Source: Acidobacteriaceae bacterium (lineage in GTDB: Bacteria > Acidobacteriota > Terriglobia > Terriglobales > Acidobacteriaceae). From it: DNA of 64,000 bases. Position 1 is the first letter of the stretch; every line of letters starts with the position of its first letter. The DNA is taken from assembly GCA_025355505.1 (NCBI GenBank), contig JANXZM010000089.1:1-64000 (forward strand), read 5' to 3'. The notes under the pieces were generated by a model. It searched no databases and had not been told where the DNA came from. It saw only the letters and a list, made by a program, of their open reading frames with translations. The translations under genes and the position numbers were made by a program. This document shows positions 7,539-14,371 of this stretch, piece by piece.

Positions 7539-7925
7539 ATGGATAAGATCCGAGCGCTCATTGTGGATGACTCCTCGGTGATGCGCAAAATAGTCGAGCG
7601 TTCGCTGCGTCAGGCGGGCATCGACCTGGACAAGGTTGTGGAAGCCTCGAACGGGGCCGAAGCGCTGGCCGCGTTGCAGACGAACACGGTCGACCTCATC
7701 CTGTGCGATATCAACATGCCGGTCATGGACGGGCTGGAATTTGTCCGCCAGGTGCACACGGTGGAAAGCGCCAAAGGGGTTCCGATCGTGATGATCACCA
7801 CCGAAGGCAGTGAATCGCACGTGGTGCAGGCGCTTACGGCGGGCGCTCGCGGATACATTCGCAAGCCCTTCACTCCCGAACAGGTGAAAGAGCACGTCTT
7901 GCCGTTGTTGGGAAAAAAACCATGA
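7539..7925 (+). CDS. cheY: CheY-like single-domain response regulator
   Basis: A stand-alone receiver domain of 128 residues. The acidic pair VDDSSVMRK is at residues 9-10, the phospho-acceptor Asp in ILCDINMPVMDG near residue 58, a Thr in VMITTEGS and the conserved Lys in GYIRKPFTPEQ. This set is CheY-like, and with cheX and flagellar genes downstream it should carry the chemotaxis signal to the motor switch. I chose ATG 7539 because the protein then begins right at the first strand. The open frame runs 48 codons further but crosses the promoter and palindrome. Its stop overlaps the cheX start (ATGA). Confidence 0.92.
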   Translation: MDKIRALIVDDSSVMRKIVERSLRQAGIDLDKVVEASNGAEALAALQTNTVDLILCDINMPVMDGLEFVRQVHTVESAKGVPIVMITTEGSESHVVQALTAGARGYIRKPFTPEQVKEHVLPLLGKKP

Positions 7926-8404
7926 GCACAGATATCTCATTTGTCACGCGGTCTCACGAGGAAAACTGGCTTCCCGTTCTCGAACTTGCGGTCGAGGAAG
8001 TTTTCGAGATCATGCTGGGTTGCCGGGTGAGGCCGGCAGCGCAATCCGAACACACGCCGAGCCGGGAGTTCACCGCCATGATCGGTTTGGCCGGGGCGTT
8101 GTGCGGGATTCTGACGGTCTGCTGCAGCGCGAAGACCGCCGGCCATGTTGCCAGGGGCATGTTGGGGGACACAGCCGGTTCGGAAGCAGAGGTAGTGGAC
8201 GCGCTCGGAGAGATATGCAACATGATCGCGGGAAACTTCAAGAACAAGCTGGCAGGCACGGATGAACGCTGCATGTTGAGCGTGCCGAGCGTCATCAGCG
8301 GCGGAGAATACAACTTGCATTCGATGGCGAATGGGAATTCCGTGGAAACGGTCCTGTTGTTTGAGGGCGCACCGATCGCCGTTTGTCTTCAACTGGAAAG
8401 CTGA
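7922..8404 (+). CDS. cheX: CheX-like CheY-P phosphatase
   Basis: This 160-residue protein belongs to the CheC/CheX/FliY phosphatase group, which removes phosphate from CheY. The central helix VVDALGEICNMIAGNFKNKL holds the expected E..N pattern. A glycine-rich strand follows the C-terminal PSVISGGEYN. Only one such helix is clear, as in CheX. It overlaps cheY by four bases, so the two are translationally coupled: the regulator and its phosphatase are made together. CheC-type identity cannot be excluded. Confidence 0.8.
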   Translation: MSTDISFVTRSHEENWLPVLELAVEEVFEIMLGCRVRPAAQSEHTPSREFTAMIGLAGALCGILTVCCSAKTAGHVARGMLGDTAGSEAEVVDALGEICNMIAGNFKNKLAGTDERCMLSVPSVISGGEYNLHSMANGNSVETVLLFEGAPIAVCLQLES

Positions 8405-8612
8405 TCCCAAACCTCGGACCTTCTCAGAAAACTTTGCCGGGTTCGCAGGTTATGCTCGGCAGAGTTTTCCCCGCCCGCGATTTTTAAGACGCTTCCAATG
8501 TTTCCTTGCCTGCTAGCCCTCCCAAGCTGTTCAGAACAAAGTCGTCTGTGAAAACTTTCATTTCTCCGTCGTGGCGATTGGCTTGCTTGCTGTCTAACCA
8601 CAAGGAGCCAAC
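8405..8612 (+). promoter_or_regulatory. cheX-flgF intergenic region with a sigma-54-like site
   Basis: TGGC at 8572-8575 and TTGC at 8583-8586 give GG-N10-GC, the -24/-12 spacing of sigma-54 promoters, with partial agreement to TGGCAC-N5-TTGCA. A start site near 8598 would leave about 15 bases before the flgF GTG. This could drive the rod/ring operon, but no activator site is visible. I see no gene or clear terminator in the rest of the gap. Confidence 0.35.
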
Positions 8613-9362
8613 GTGGACAGCGGATTTTATGCAGCGTGCGCGGGGTTGCGAGCGCAGAGCGAGGCGCTCGAAGTGGCGGCCCACAATCTTGCCAATCTGA
8701 ACACGGCCGGGTTTCGAGGTCAGCAGACAACCTTCCAGTCACTGCTGGCGGTGTCGCGCCCGACGGTCCCAAATGTGCTGAACCTGGCGACAAACAATTT
8801 TGGGGTGATTGAAGGGTCGCGCCTGGATATGACTGCCGGCAATCTGGAAGCGACTGGAAATCAGCTTGATGCGGGGATCGAAGGCGGCGGGTTTTTTGCG
8901 GTTCAGACCGCGGACGGCACCCGCTACACGCGCAACGGAAGCTTTCGGGTATCGAGCATCGGGCAACTGGTGACGGCAGCGGGCGATCCTGTGCTTGGAT
9001 ACCCTGCCCTCGGAGATAAGGCTCGGATTAACGTTCCGGCGGGAGCGGTGGCGATCGCTTCGGATGGAACGCTCTCGGTGAACGGCGCGGTCGCGGGCAG
9101 TATCCGGCTGGTGGAGTTCGCTCCCGGAACCAAGCTCAGCTCCGAGGGTGGCAGCTTGATCGGCGCCCCCGAGGGCAGCGCGAAAGCGGCGCAGCAAACC
9201 ACGCTCCGGCAGGGTTCGCTCGAATCTTCAAACGTGAATTCCATCAGTTCGGTGGTGACGCTGATCGGAGTGCAGCGGCAGGCTGAAATGCTGCAGCGTG
9301 CCATGTCGCTGTTTGACACCGAACTCAACCGCATTGCCAGCACCGACCTGGCAAAAGTCTAG
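8613..9362 (+). CDS. flgF: Flagellar basal-body rod protein FlgF
   Basis: Proximal rod protein of the flagellar basal body, 249 residues. The N-terminal rod motif SGFYAACAGLRAQSEALEVA then HNLANLNTAGFRG is typical, followed by the D1 strand region (GGGFFAVQTADGTRYTRNGSF near residue 91) and a C-terminal helix ending in LNRIASTDLAKV. The GTG at 8613 is preceded by AAGGAG at 8602-8607. FlgF and FlgG are paralogues; this copy is shorter and lies first, as is usual. flgG follows after 23 bases. Confidence 0.9.
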   Translation: MDSGFYAACAGLRAQSEALEVAAHNLANLNTAGFRGQQTTFQSLLAVSRPTVPNVLNLATNNFGVIEGSRLDMTAGNLEATGNQLDAGIEGGGFFAVQTADGTRYTRNGSFRVSSIGQLVTAAGDPVLGYPALGDKARINVPAGAVAIASDGTLSVNGAVAGSIRLVEFAPGTKLSSEGGSLIGAPEGSAKAAQQTTLRQGSLESSNVNSISSVVTLIGVQRQAEMLQRAMSLFDTELNRIASTDLAKV

Positions 9363-9385
9363 TTAGTCAAAGTCCGGGAGGGAAG

Positions 9386-10177
9386 ATGTTTCGAGCACTC
9401 TACACCGCGGCCAGCGGGATGCAGGCGCAACAAACGAATCTGGATACCATTGCCAACAACCTGTCCAACTCCAGCACGGCCGGCTTCCGGAGCCGGCGCA
9501 TGCAGTTCCAGGATCTGATCTACCAGAACATAGTGATGCCGGGCGCGGCTTCCTCCCAGCAAACCACGGTGGCCACCGGTCTGCAGGTTGGACTAGGCAC
9601 GCGCGCTTCAGCGTCCGAAATCATCCAGCTGCAAGGCGACCTGGGTGCGACTGGCAGCCCGCTCGATATGGCCATCGAAGGGCAGGGATTTTTCCAGGTG
9701 CTTCTGCCGACGGGTGAAACCGCCTACACGCGCAGCGGCGCCTTCCATCAGGACGCGCAAGGCAATGTAGTTACTTCGGAGGGGAATCCGCTGCAACCCG
9801 CAATCACGATACCAGCGGGCGCCACCTCGGTCACCATCGCTGCGGACGGCACCGTCTCGGTCACGCTCGCCGGGCAAACCGCGGCGCAGCAAGTCGGCAG
9901 CCTGCAACTCGCGCTGTTTCCAAATCCCGGCGGACTCAACAGTGTCGGCAAGAATCTGTTTCTTGCCACCACCGCTTCGGGCGATCCCGCGGTCGGCACG
10001 CCTGGCGGCACGGATGGGTTGGGACAAATCGAGTAAGGGTATCTGGAACAGTCGAACGTCAGCGTGGTCGATGAGTTTATCAACATGATCGTGGCGCAGC
10101 GTTCCTACGAAGCCAGTTCGCGAGTGGTGCAGGCCGCCGATCAGATGTTTCAGCTGGTCAACAACCTGGGCAAGTAG
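9386..10177 (+). pseudogene. flgG: Distal rod protein FlgG interrupted by an in-frame TAA
   Basis: FlgG forms the distal rod of the flagellum. The N-terminus (MFRALYTAASGMQAQQTNLD, then IANNLSNSSTAGFRSRR) and the D1 region (IEGQGFFQVLLPTGETAYTR) are intact. At 10034-10036, after GTDGLGQIE, a TAA stands where FlgG proteins have Gln. The same frame continues without shift as GYLEQSNVSVVDEFINMIVA then QRSYEASSRVVQAADQM to a TAG at 10175-10177. That is the highly conserved FlgG C-terminus. With the stop read through, the protein has the normal length of 263 residues; without it, 216 residues lacking the C-terminal D0 helix needed for polymerisation. A CAA-to-TAA change, real or a sequencing error, explains it. 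Confidence 0.88.
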
Positions 10178-10202
10178 ATTCCGGGAAAGTGGAGGGGCCT
10201 GA

Positions 10203-10883
10203 GTGATTACGCGATCGATTTTCGCCCGCTGCATATTCGCCGCCGGAATGGTATCGGGCTCGTTGCTCGCGGCCGAGATCTCGACCCAGATTTCGGGCGC
10301 AGAGTCCCCTTCGCCGCTCGGCACGCCTTCCTCTCCGGTGACACGGCAGGAAGTGTGGCAGGCGGTAGTGGCTGAACTCCGGGAGCGAGGGCAGCCGGAA
10401 CGCCAGTTGCCGCGGGTCGAAGACATCGATCTGCCGGTGGCTCTGCCGGCGCTTGCCGGACGGAAGCTGCGGGTCTTGTCTAGCTGCCGGGACGCCGGCC
10501 CTCGACGCACCCAATTCCGCCTGGAATGCGGCGCGCCCGGACAGTGTCTGCCGTTTCTGGCTTATCTTCGTAATTATGTTCGCGGCCATGTTCGTGACGA
10601 CGTAAATGCGGACCCGATCGCGCCCGCCGCGTCCTGCCGGCTGGCATCGGGGCCGCACCCGGCGCCGGAGGTCTCGCCGAAACCAGCGCCGCAATCGACG
10701 GTGCGCGCCGGAGACCCGGCGACGTCGGTGTTCGTCGCCGGCCGTTTGCGTCTGACCGCGAGGGTGACTTGTCTCGAGCGTGGCCGCGAAGGCGCAGTCA
10801 TTCGGGTGCGCAGCCAGGATGGACACATTTTCCGGGCGCGGATTTCCGGCCCTGCCCTGCTGGAAGCTTTGCCGCGGCAATAG
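10203..10883 (+). CDS. flgA: Flagellar P-ring assembly chaperone FlgA
   Basis: FlgA is a periplasmic chaperone for FlgI. The 226-residue protein starts with a signal-like segment (IFAAGMVSGSLLA, residues about 11-23). Its C-terminal 50 residues, VRAGDPATSVFVAGRLRLTA then VIRVRSQDGHIFRARISGP, match the SAF-like C-terminal domain of FlgA. The middle is Pro/Ala-rich and poorly conserved. The GTG start at 10203 follows a GGAGGGG at 10191-10197. Position between flgG and flgH supports the call; sequence identity to well-studied FlgA is low. Confidence 0.78.
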   Translation: MITRSIFARCIFAAGMVSGSLLAAEISTQISGAESPSPLGTPSSPVTRQEVWQAVVAELRERGQPERQLPRVEDIDLPVALPALAGRKLRVLSSCRDAGPRRTQFRLECGAPGQCLPFLAYLRNYVRGHVRDDVNADPIAPAASCRLASGPHPAPEVSPKPAPQSTVRAGDPATSVFVAGRLRLTARVTCLERGREGAVIRVRSQDGHIFRARISGPALLEALPRQ

Positions 10884-10909
10884 GCGGCGAGTAAGTCGCT
10901 GTACCTGCT

Positions 10910-10957
10910 AGTAAGTAAGTAAGTAACTAAGTAACTAAGTAAGCAAGCAAGTAAGTA
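10910..10957. repeat. Tetranucleotide (GTAA-type) microsatellite before flgH
   Basis: About a dozen imperfect GTAA/CTAA/GCAA units run from 10910 to 10957, ending a few bases before the GGGAG ribosome binding site of flgH. The tract is non-coding. Change in copy number would alter spacing upstream of flgH rather than a reading frame. Confidence 0.8.
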
Positions 10958-10969
10958 GGGAGATAGCCA

Positions 10970-11650
10970 GTGAAAACGGTGCTGTGTTGCCTGCTGGTGC
11001 TGACAACGGGATGGCTGAACGCGTCGAAGTGGGATTCGCGGAACGACAGTCTGGCAAAATACCTTGCCCGCGTCCAGACGACGCAACCGGCCGCGCCCGC
11101 GCTCTCGCTTGGAAGCGTTTGGGTGGACTCTGGACGGATGGCCTCTCTCAGCGCCGATTACAAGGCCATGATTGCCGGCGACCTGATCACAATCGTCGTG
11201 GTGCAGGACCTGATCTCGTCGAACGCCGGCGCGGTGAGTACGGGGCGTACGTTCAGCGCCAGTTCAGGAGTGGATTCGCTGCCCGGCAAACTCAAGGTTG
11301 GAGGGGCCGCGAACCTGCTCGGGCTGCACTCGGCCGAGACCTTGTCCGGCAAAGGGCAGGCTTCTTCGACTACCAGCGTGACCACAACGCTGGCGGGCCG
11401 AGTGGTCGCGGTTCTTTCCAGCGGCAACCTGGTGGTCGAAGCCGAGCGCATCATCAATATGAACCACGAGAAGCAGAACATCATTTTGCGCGGGGTGGTG
11501 CGCCGGGGCGATATCGGGCCAAACAACACGGTCGCTTCGAACACCATCGGCGATCTGGAACTGGAGATCAAGGGCAAAGGCGTGATCTCGGACGGGGTGC
11601 GGCCGCCGCATCCGATACTGCGCGCCATCCTGCGTATTTTAAATTTCTAG
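10970..11650 (+). CDS. flgH: Flagellar L-ring protein FlgH
   Basis: FlgH builds the L-ring in the outer membrane. The 226-residue protein carries the family core GSVWVDSGRMASLSADYKAM, GDLITIVVVQ, the strand SGNLVVEAERIINMNHEKQN and GVVRRGDIGPNNTVASNTIG. The N-terminus (MKTVLCCLLVLTTGWLNAS) looks like a signal peptide, but it lacks the clear L-x-G-C lipobox of FlgH lipoproteins; the Cys pair at residues 6-7 is too early. Start GTG 10970 has GGGAG at 10958-10962. flgI follows after 13 bases. Confidence 0.92.
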   Translation: MKTVLCCLLVLTTGWLNASKWDSRNDSLAKYLARVQTTQPAAPALSLGSVWVDSGRMASLSADYKAMIAGDLITIVVVQDLISSNAGAVSTGRTFSASSGVDSLPGKLKVGGAANLLGLHSAETLSGKGQASSTTSVTTTLAGRVVAVLSSGNLVVEAERIINMNHEKQNIILRGVVRRGDIGPNNTVASNTIGDLELEIKGKGVISDGVRPPHPILRAILRILNF

Positions 11651-11663
11651 GAGCCTTATCCTC

Positions 11664-12785
11664 ATGAAAGCCGTTTTTGCCGCCGGTCTTCTATTCGTAC
11701 TCGCACCGCTGCTCGCGCTTTCCGGAGCGCTCTCGGCGACGGAACCGGTAGCGATTAAGATCCGCGATCTGACCAATGTCGAAGGCGTCCGGGAAAATCC
11801 TCTGATCGGGTACGGCATGGTGGTTGGGCTTACCCGGACGGGAGACAGCCAGCAGACTGGATTTACGACCCAGACTCTCGCCAACATCATGCAGCGGATG
11901 GGCGCGCAGATTCCGGCGGCGACGGTGCGCGTCAATAATGTGGCATCGGTGTTTGTGACCGCCAGCTTGCCGGCCTTCGCGCGGCCCGGCACCCAATTGG
12001 ATGTGACCGTCTCTTCGATCGGCGACGCCAAGAGTCTCGAAGGCGGCCTGCTCCTGCTTACTCCGCTCTATGGCGCGGACGGGCAGGTCTACGCCGCCGC
12101 CCAGGGCCCGGTCGCGGTGGGAGGTTTTGCCGCCGGCGGCGCGGGCGCGAGCAAGCAGATGAACCACCCAACCATTGGAAGAGTGCCGGCGGGGGGGCGG
12201 GTGGAACGCAGTCTGGCCTTCGATTTCAACCGGCTGGCTCCAGTTTCGCTGCTTTTGCGCGAGCCGGATTTTTCGACGGCGGGTGAAATCTCCGACGCCA
12301 TCAACCGCGAATTCGGACATGCGGTCGCAAGCGCCCGCGACGGCGGACGAGTGGAAGTCGATCCTGGCGCAACCGGCGTGGCCAACCTGACGGCGGTCCT
12401 CGCCAGAATCGAGAACCTTACCGTTGCCGTGCACCGGCGCGCCCGCGTCGTGGTCAACGAACGTACGGGGACCATCGTGATGGGAAACGACGTTCGTCTG
12501 GGAGCGGTATCCATTCTGCACGGCGGATTCTCGGTGCAGATTTCAACCGAGTATTCCGTTTCCCAGCCGGCGCCGCTGTCGGCAGGGAAAACCGAAGTGA
12601 TTGGTCAAACGGAAGTGCAGGCCAAGGACAGCCCGGCGAAGCGCCTTGAAATCGGCGAAGGCGCGAGCATCGACCAGTTGGTCGGCGGATTGCAGAACAT
12701 GGGTGCAACCGCGCGGGACGTAATCTCGATTCTGCAGGCGATCAAAGCAGCCGGGGCGCTCGATGCCGACCTGGAGGTGATCTGA
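11664..12785 (+). CDS. flgI: Flagellar P-ring protein FlgI
   Basis: FlgI forms the periplasmic P-ring around the rod. It has 373 residues with a cleavable signal peptide (FAAGLLFVLAPLLALSGALSA). The mature start is IRDLTNVEGVRENPLIGYGM followed by VVGLTRTGDSQQTGFTTQTL, the classic FlgI N-terminus. The segment VNNVASVFVTASLPAFARPG and the C-terminal EGASIDQLVGGLQNMGATAR are also typical. No break is seen. It sits between flgH and the rod-binding gene in the expected order. Confidence 0.96.
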   Translation: MKAVFAAGLLFVLAPLLALSGALSATEPVAIKIRDLTNVEGVRENPLIGYGMVVGLTRTGDSQQTGFTTQTLANIMQRMGAQIPAATVRVNNVASVFVTASLPAFARPGTQLDVTVSSIGDAKSLEGGLLLLTPLYGADGQVYAAAQGPVAVGGFAAGGAGASKQMNHPTIGRVPAGGRVERSLAFDFNRLAPVSLLLREPDFSTAGEISDAINREFGHAVASARDGGRVEVDPGATGVANLTAVLARIENLTVAVHRRARVVVNERTGTIVMGNDVRLGAVSILHGGFSVQISTEYSVSQPAPLSAGKTEVIGQTEVQAKDSPAKRLEIGEGASIDQLVGGLQNMGATARDVISILQAIKAAGALDADLEVI

Positions 12786-12819
12786 TGGCAGGTGCTTGGT
12801 TGATGCTGGAGGCAATCTC

Positions 12820-13140
12820 ATGAACTTTCCGCTTTCGGCCAGTGGGAGTCGCATGACCACGGCCAACTCTCCGGTGGTAAAACCGGTCGCGAAAAATGCA
12901 GTCGCGAAAAATGAAAAAGCGGCGCGGGACTTTGAATCCCTGCTGCTCACGCCGCTGCTCGACGCCCTGCAGAAGACGTTTGCCGGGACCTCCGAGGATG
13001 CCAACAGCCCCGGGGCGAGCGATTATCGCCTGATGGGTACCGAGGCGCTGGCGCAATCGATCGCGGCCCGGGGTGGGATTGGCATCGCGCAGCTCATCCT
13101 GCGCCATTTGCAGCCACCAAAGGTATCGGGTGGAGGCTGA
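12820..13140 (+). CDS. flgJ: FlgJ-type rod-binding protein (no muramidase domain)
   Basis: This 106-residue protein corresponds to the N-terminal rod-binding domain of FlgJ: ARDFESLLLTPLLDALQKTF then DYRLMGTEALAQSIAARGGI and AQLILRHL. The glucosaminidase half found in enterobacterial FlgJ is absent, as in many other phyla, so a separate enzyme must open peptidoglycan. I chose ATG 12820 with GGAGG at 12808-12812; a TTG at 12796 in the same frame is less likely. It follows flgI directly. Confidence 0.85.
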   Translation: MNFPLSASGSRMTTANSPVVKPVAKNAVAKNEKAARDFESLLLTPLLDALQKTFAGTSEDANSPGASDYRLMGTEALAQSIAARGGIGIAQLILRHLQPPKVSGGG

Positions 13141-13161
13141 ACGGGGGTTTGACTCGGGCGC

Positions 13162-13188
13162 TAAAGTTTTTCGCAAGTCTGCCGATCT
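13162..13188 (+). promoter_or_regulatory. Sigma-28-type promoter P1 of flgM
   Basis: TAAAGTTT at 13162-13169, an exact 11-base spacer and GCCGATCT at 13181-13188. The -35 is identical to the enterobacterial FliA consensus and the -10 agrees in six of eight bases. It lies in the 146-base gap before flgM. Confidence 0.75.
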
Positions 13189-13230
13189 TTGAATTGACCC
13201 GCGATACGTTTGCGGACGAGATACCCACAT

Positions 13231-13257
13231 TAAGGTTTGCTAAGAATCTGCCGATAC
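13231..13257 (+). promoter_or_regulatory. Sigma-28-type promoter P2 of flgM
   Basis: TAAGGTTT at 13231-13238, 11 bases, GCCGATAC at 13250-13257. It is the second such element, 69 bases after P1 and 30 bases before the flgM ATG. Tandem sites suggest strong class-3 expression of the anti-sigma factor, with feedback on FliA. Confidence 0.72.
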
Positions 13258-13286
13258 AAAAGGCAGGACGGGATTGGAGGAATTTT

Positions 13287-13589
13287 ATGAGAGTCGATTT
13301 CACAACGTTGGGACTGGATCCACCGGAAAAAGGCACGACGGGCCGCGCCGGGAAGACAGCGGACGCGGGCACTGGGGCGAACCGCGCTTCGGGGCTGGAC
13401 CGAACCCGCTTCTCGTTCGATCAGACGCGGGTGCAGTCGCTCGAAGCCCAGGTTCTGGCGCAGCCTGAAATTCGCCAGGCCAAGGTCGAATCGCTGCAGC
13501 AGGCGATCGGCAAAGGCGAATATTCGGTTTCTGCCAGCCGGGTGGCGGATGCGCTGGTGAACGAACTGAGTAGCGGAACCCAGGGCTAG
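13287..13589 (+). CDS. flgM: Anti-sigma-28 factor FlgM
   Basis: FlgM binds and inhibits FliA until the hook is finished and is then exported. The 100-residue protein has a disordered Gly/Thr/Ala-rich N-terminal half and the conserved C-terminal helix region VQSLEAQVLAQPEIRQAKVE then SLQQAIGKGEYSVSASRVAD and ALVNEL. ATG 13287 is supported by GGAGG at 13276-13280. The open frame continues 46 codons upstream, but that would cover two sigma-28-type promoters, so the longer start is rejected. Confidence 0.88.
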   Translation: MRVDFTTLGLDPPEKGTTGRAGKTADAGTGANRASGLDRTRFSFDQTRVQSLEAQVLAQPEIRQAKVESLQQAIGKGEYSVSASRVADALVNELSSGTQG

Positions 13590-13624
13590 CGAAGTGAGCC
13601 GGAAGGGGAACTCTGGAGTGAATT

Positions 13625-13813
13625 ATGGATCCGTTGATCACAAACGCGATCGATCCGGCGCTGCTGAGGGTGCTGGAGAAGCGGGGCCAGGAACGCGACC
13701 CCGCGGCCCGGCGCAAGCGTCCGGCTGTGCCCGAGAAACCGGTCGAAGCAGAAGAACTTGAACAAGAGCCGGGTCCCAACACTCCGAAGCACGCACTGGA
13801 TGACTTGGCGTGA
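13625..13813 (+). CDS. Small hypothetical protein between flgM and flgN
   Basis: This 62-residue protein has an N-terminal amphipathic helix (ITNAIDPALLRVLEKRGQER) and a Pro/Glu-rich linker (PEKPVEAEELEQEPGPN). The C-terminal HALDDLA is acidic. A GGAGTG at 13614-13619 precedes the ATG. It is in the same orientation as the flagellar genes with short gaps, and its length and composition suggest a small export-apparatus partner or chaperone, but no family is recognised. Coding status rests on the ribosome binding site, position and codon pattern. Confidence 0.55.
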   Translation: MDPLITNAIDPALLRVLEKRGQERDPAARRKRPAVPEKPVEAEELEQEPGPNTPKHALDDLA

Positions 13814-13823
13814 TCGTGGCGAA

Positions 13824-13871
13824 GATTTGGACTGACGAAGATTTTGGTCTGACGATTTGGACTGACGAAGA
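13824..13871. repeat. Three imperfect tandem copies of a 15-16 bp unit
   Basis: GATTTGGACTGACGAAGA occurs at 13824-13841 and 13854-13871, with a variant copy (GATTTTGGTCTGACG) between. The repeat fills the gap just before flgN, ending 11 bases before its ATG. Confidence 0.7.
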
Positions 13872-13882
13872 GATTCCCTGTT

Positions 13883-14371
13883 ATGGATAATATCGACACA
13901 CCGCTTCCAGAACTGAGCAAGCTGATCGAGCAGCGGCTCGCGATGTTGCGCAGCCTGGCGGAGAGTCTGGAGTTCAGCAGCCTGGCGCTAGGGAAAAACG
14001 ACGCGGAAGCGATCGCGCGCGGGGCGGCGCATCAGGCAGAACTTTGCCGGCAATGGAGCTGTCTCGAAGACCAGCTTCGTCGAGAAGCTGGCCGGCGTTT
14101 GGCGCCGCCATCGGCGGGCGCATCCGGCGATTCCCCGGAAGCCGAGCACTCCGCGCGGCTGCAAGCGGAGTGGGAGACGCTTGGAGCTCGGATCCGTTAT
14201 CTCACGCGAGTGCACTGGTCGCTGCTGCGGCACCTCGAGCGCAGTCTGGCGGTCCTGCATCGCGTGGTCGGCAGCTGCGCAGCCACCTACACGCCCGATC
14301 CCGGATTGCTGAGGACAGAAGTCCGGCATGAAGTCCGGCATAGGACTGGAGAATCATCATGTCGGGTTTGA
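13883..14371 (+). CDS. flgN: FlgN-like flagellar export chaperone
   Basis: FlgN proteins escort FlgK and FlgL to the export gate. The 162-residue protein is almost entirely helical: ELSKLIEQRLAMLRSLAESL at the start, heptad-rich Glu/Arg/Leu segments in the middle and HWSLLRHLERSLAVLHRVVG near residue 130. A basic tail overlaps the flgK start by 13 bases. The family is weakly conserved. The call rests on helical pattern, length and the flgM-flgN-flgK order. Confidence 0.72.
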   Translation: MDNIDTPLPELSKLIEQRLAMLRSLAESLEFSSLALGKNDAEAIARGAAHQAELCRQWSCLEDQLRREAGRRLAPPSAGASGDSPEAEHSARLQAEWETLGARIRYLTRVHWSLLRHLERSLAVLHRVVGSCAATYTPDPGLLRTEVRHEVRHRTGESSCRV

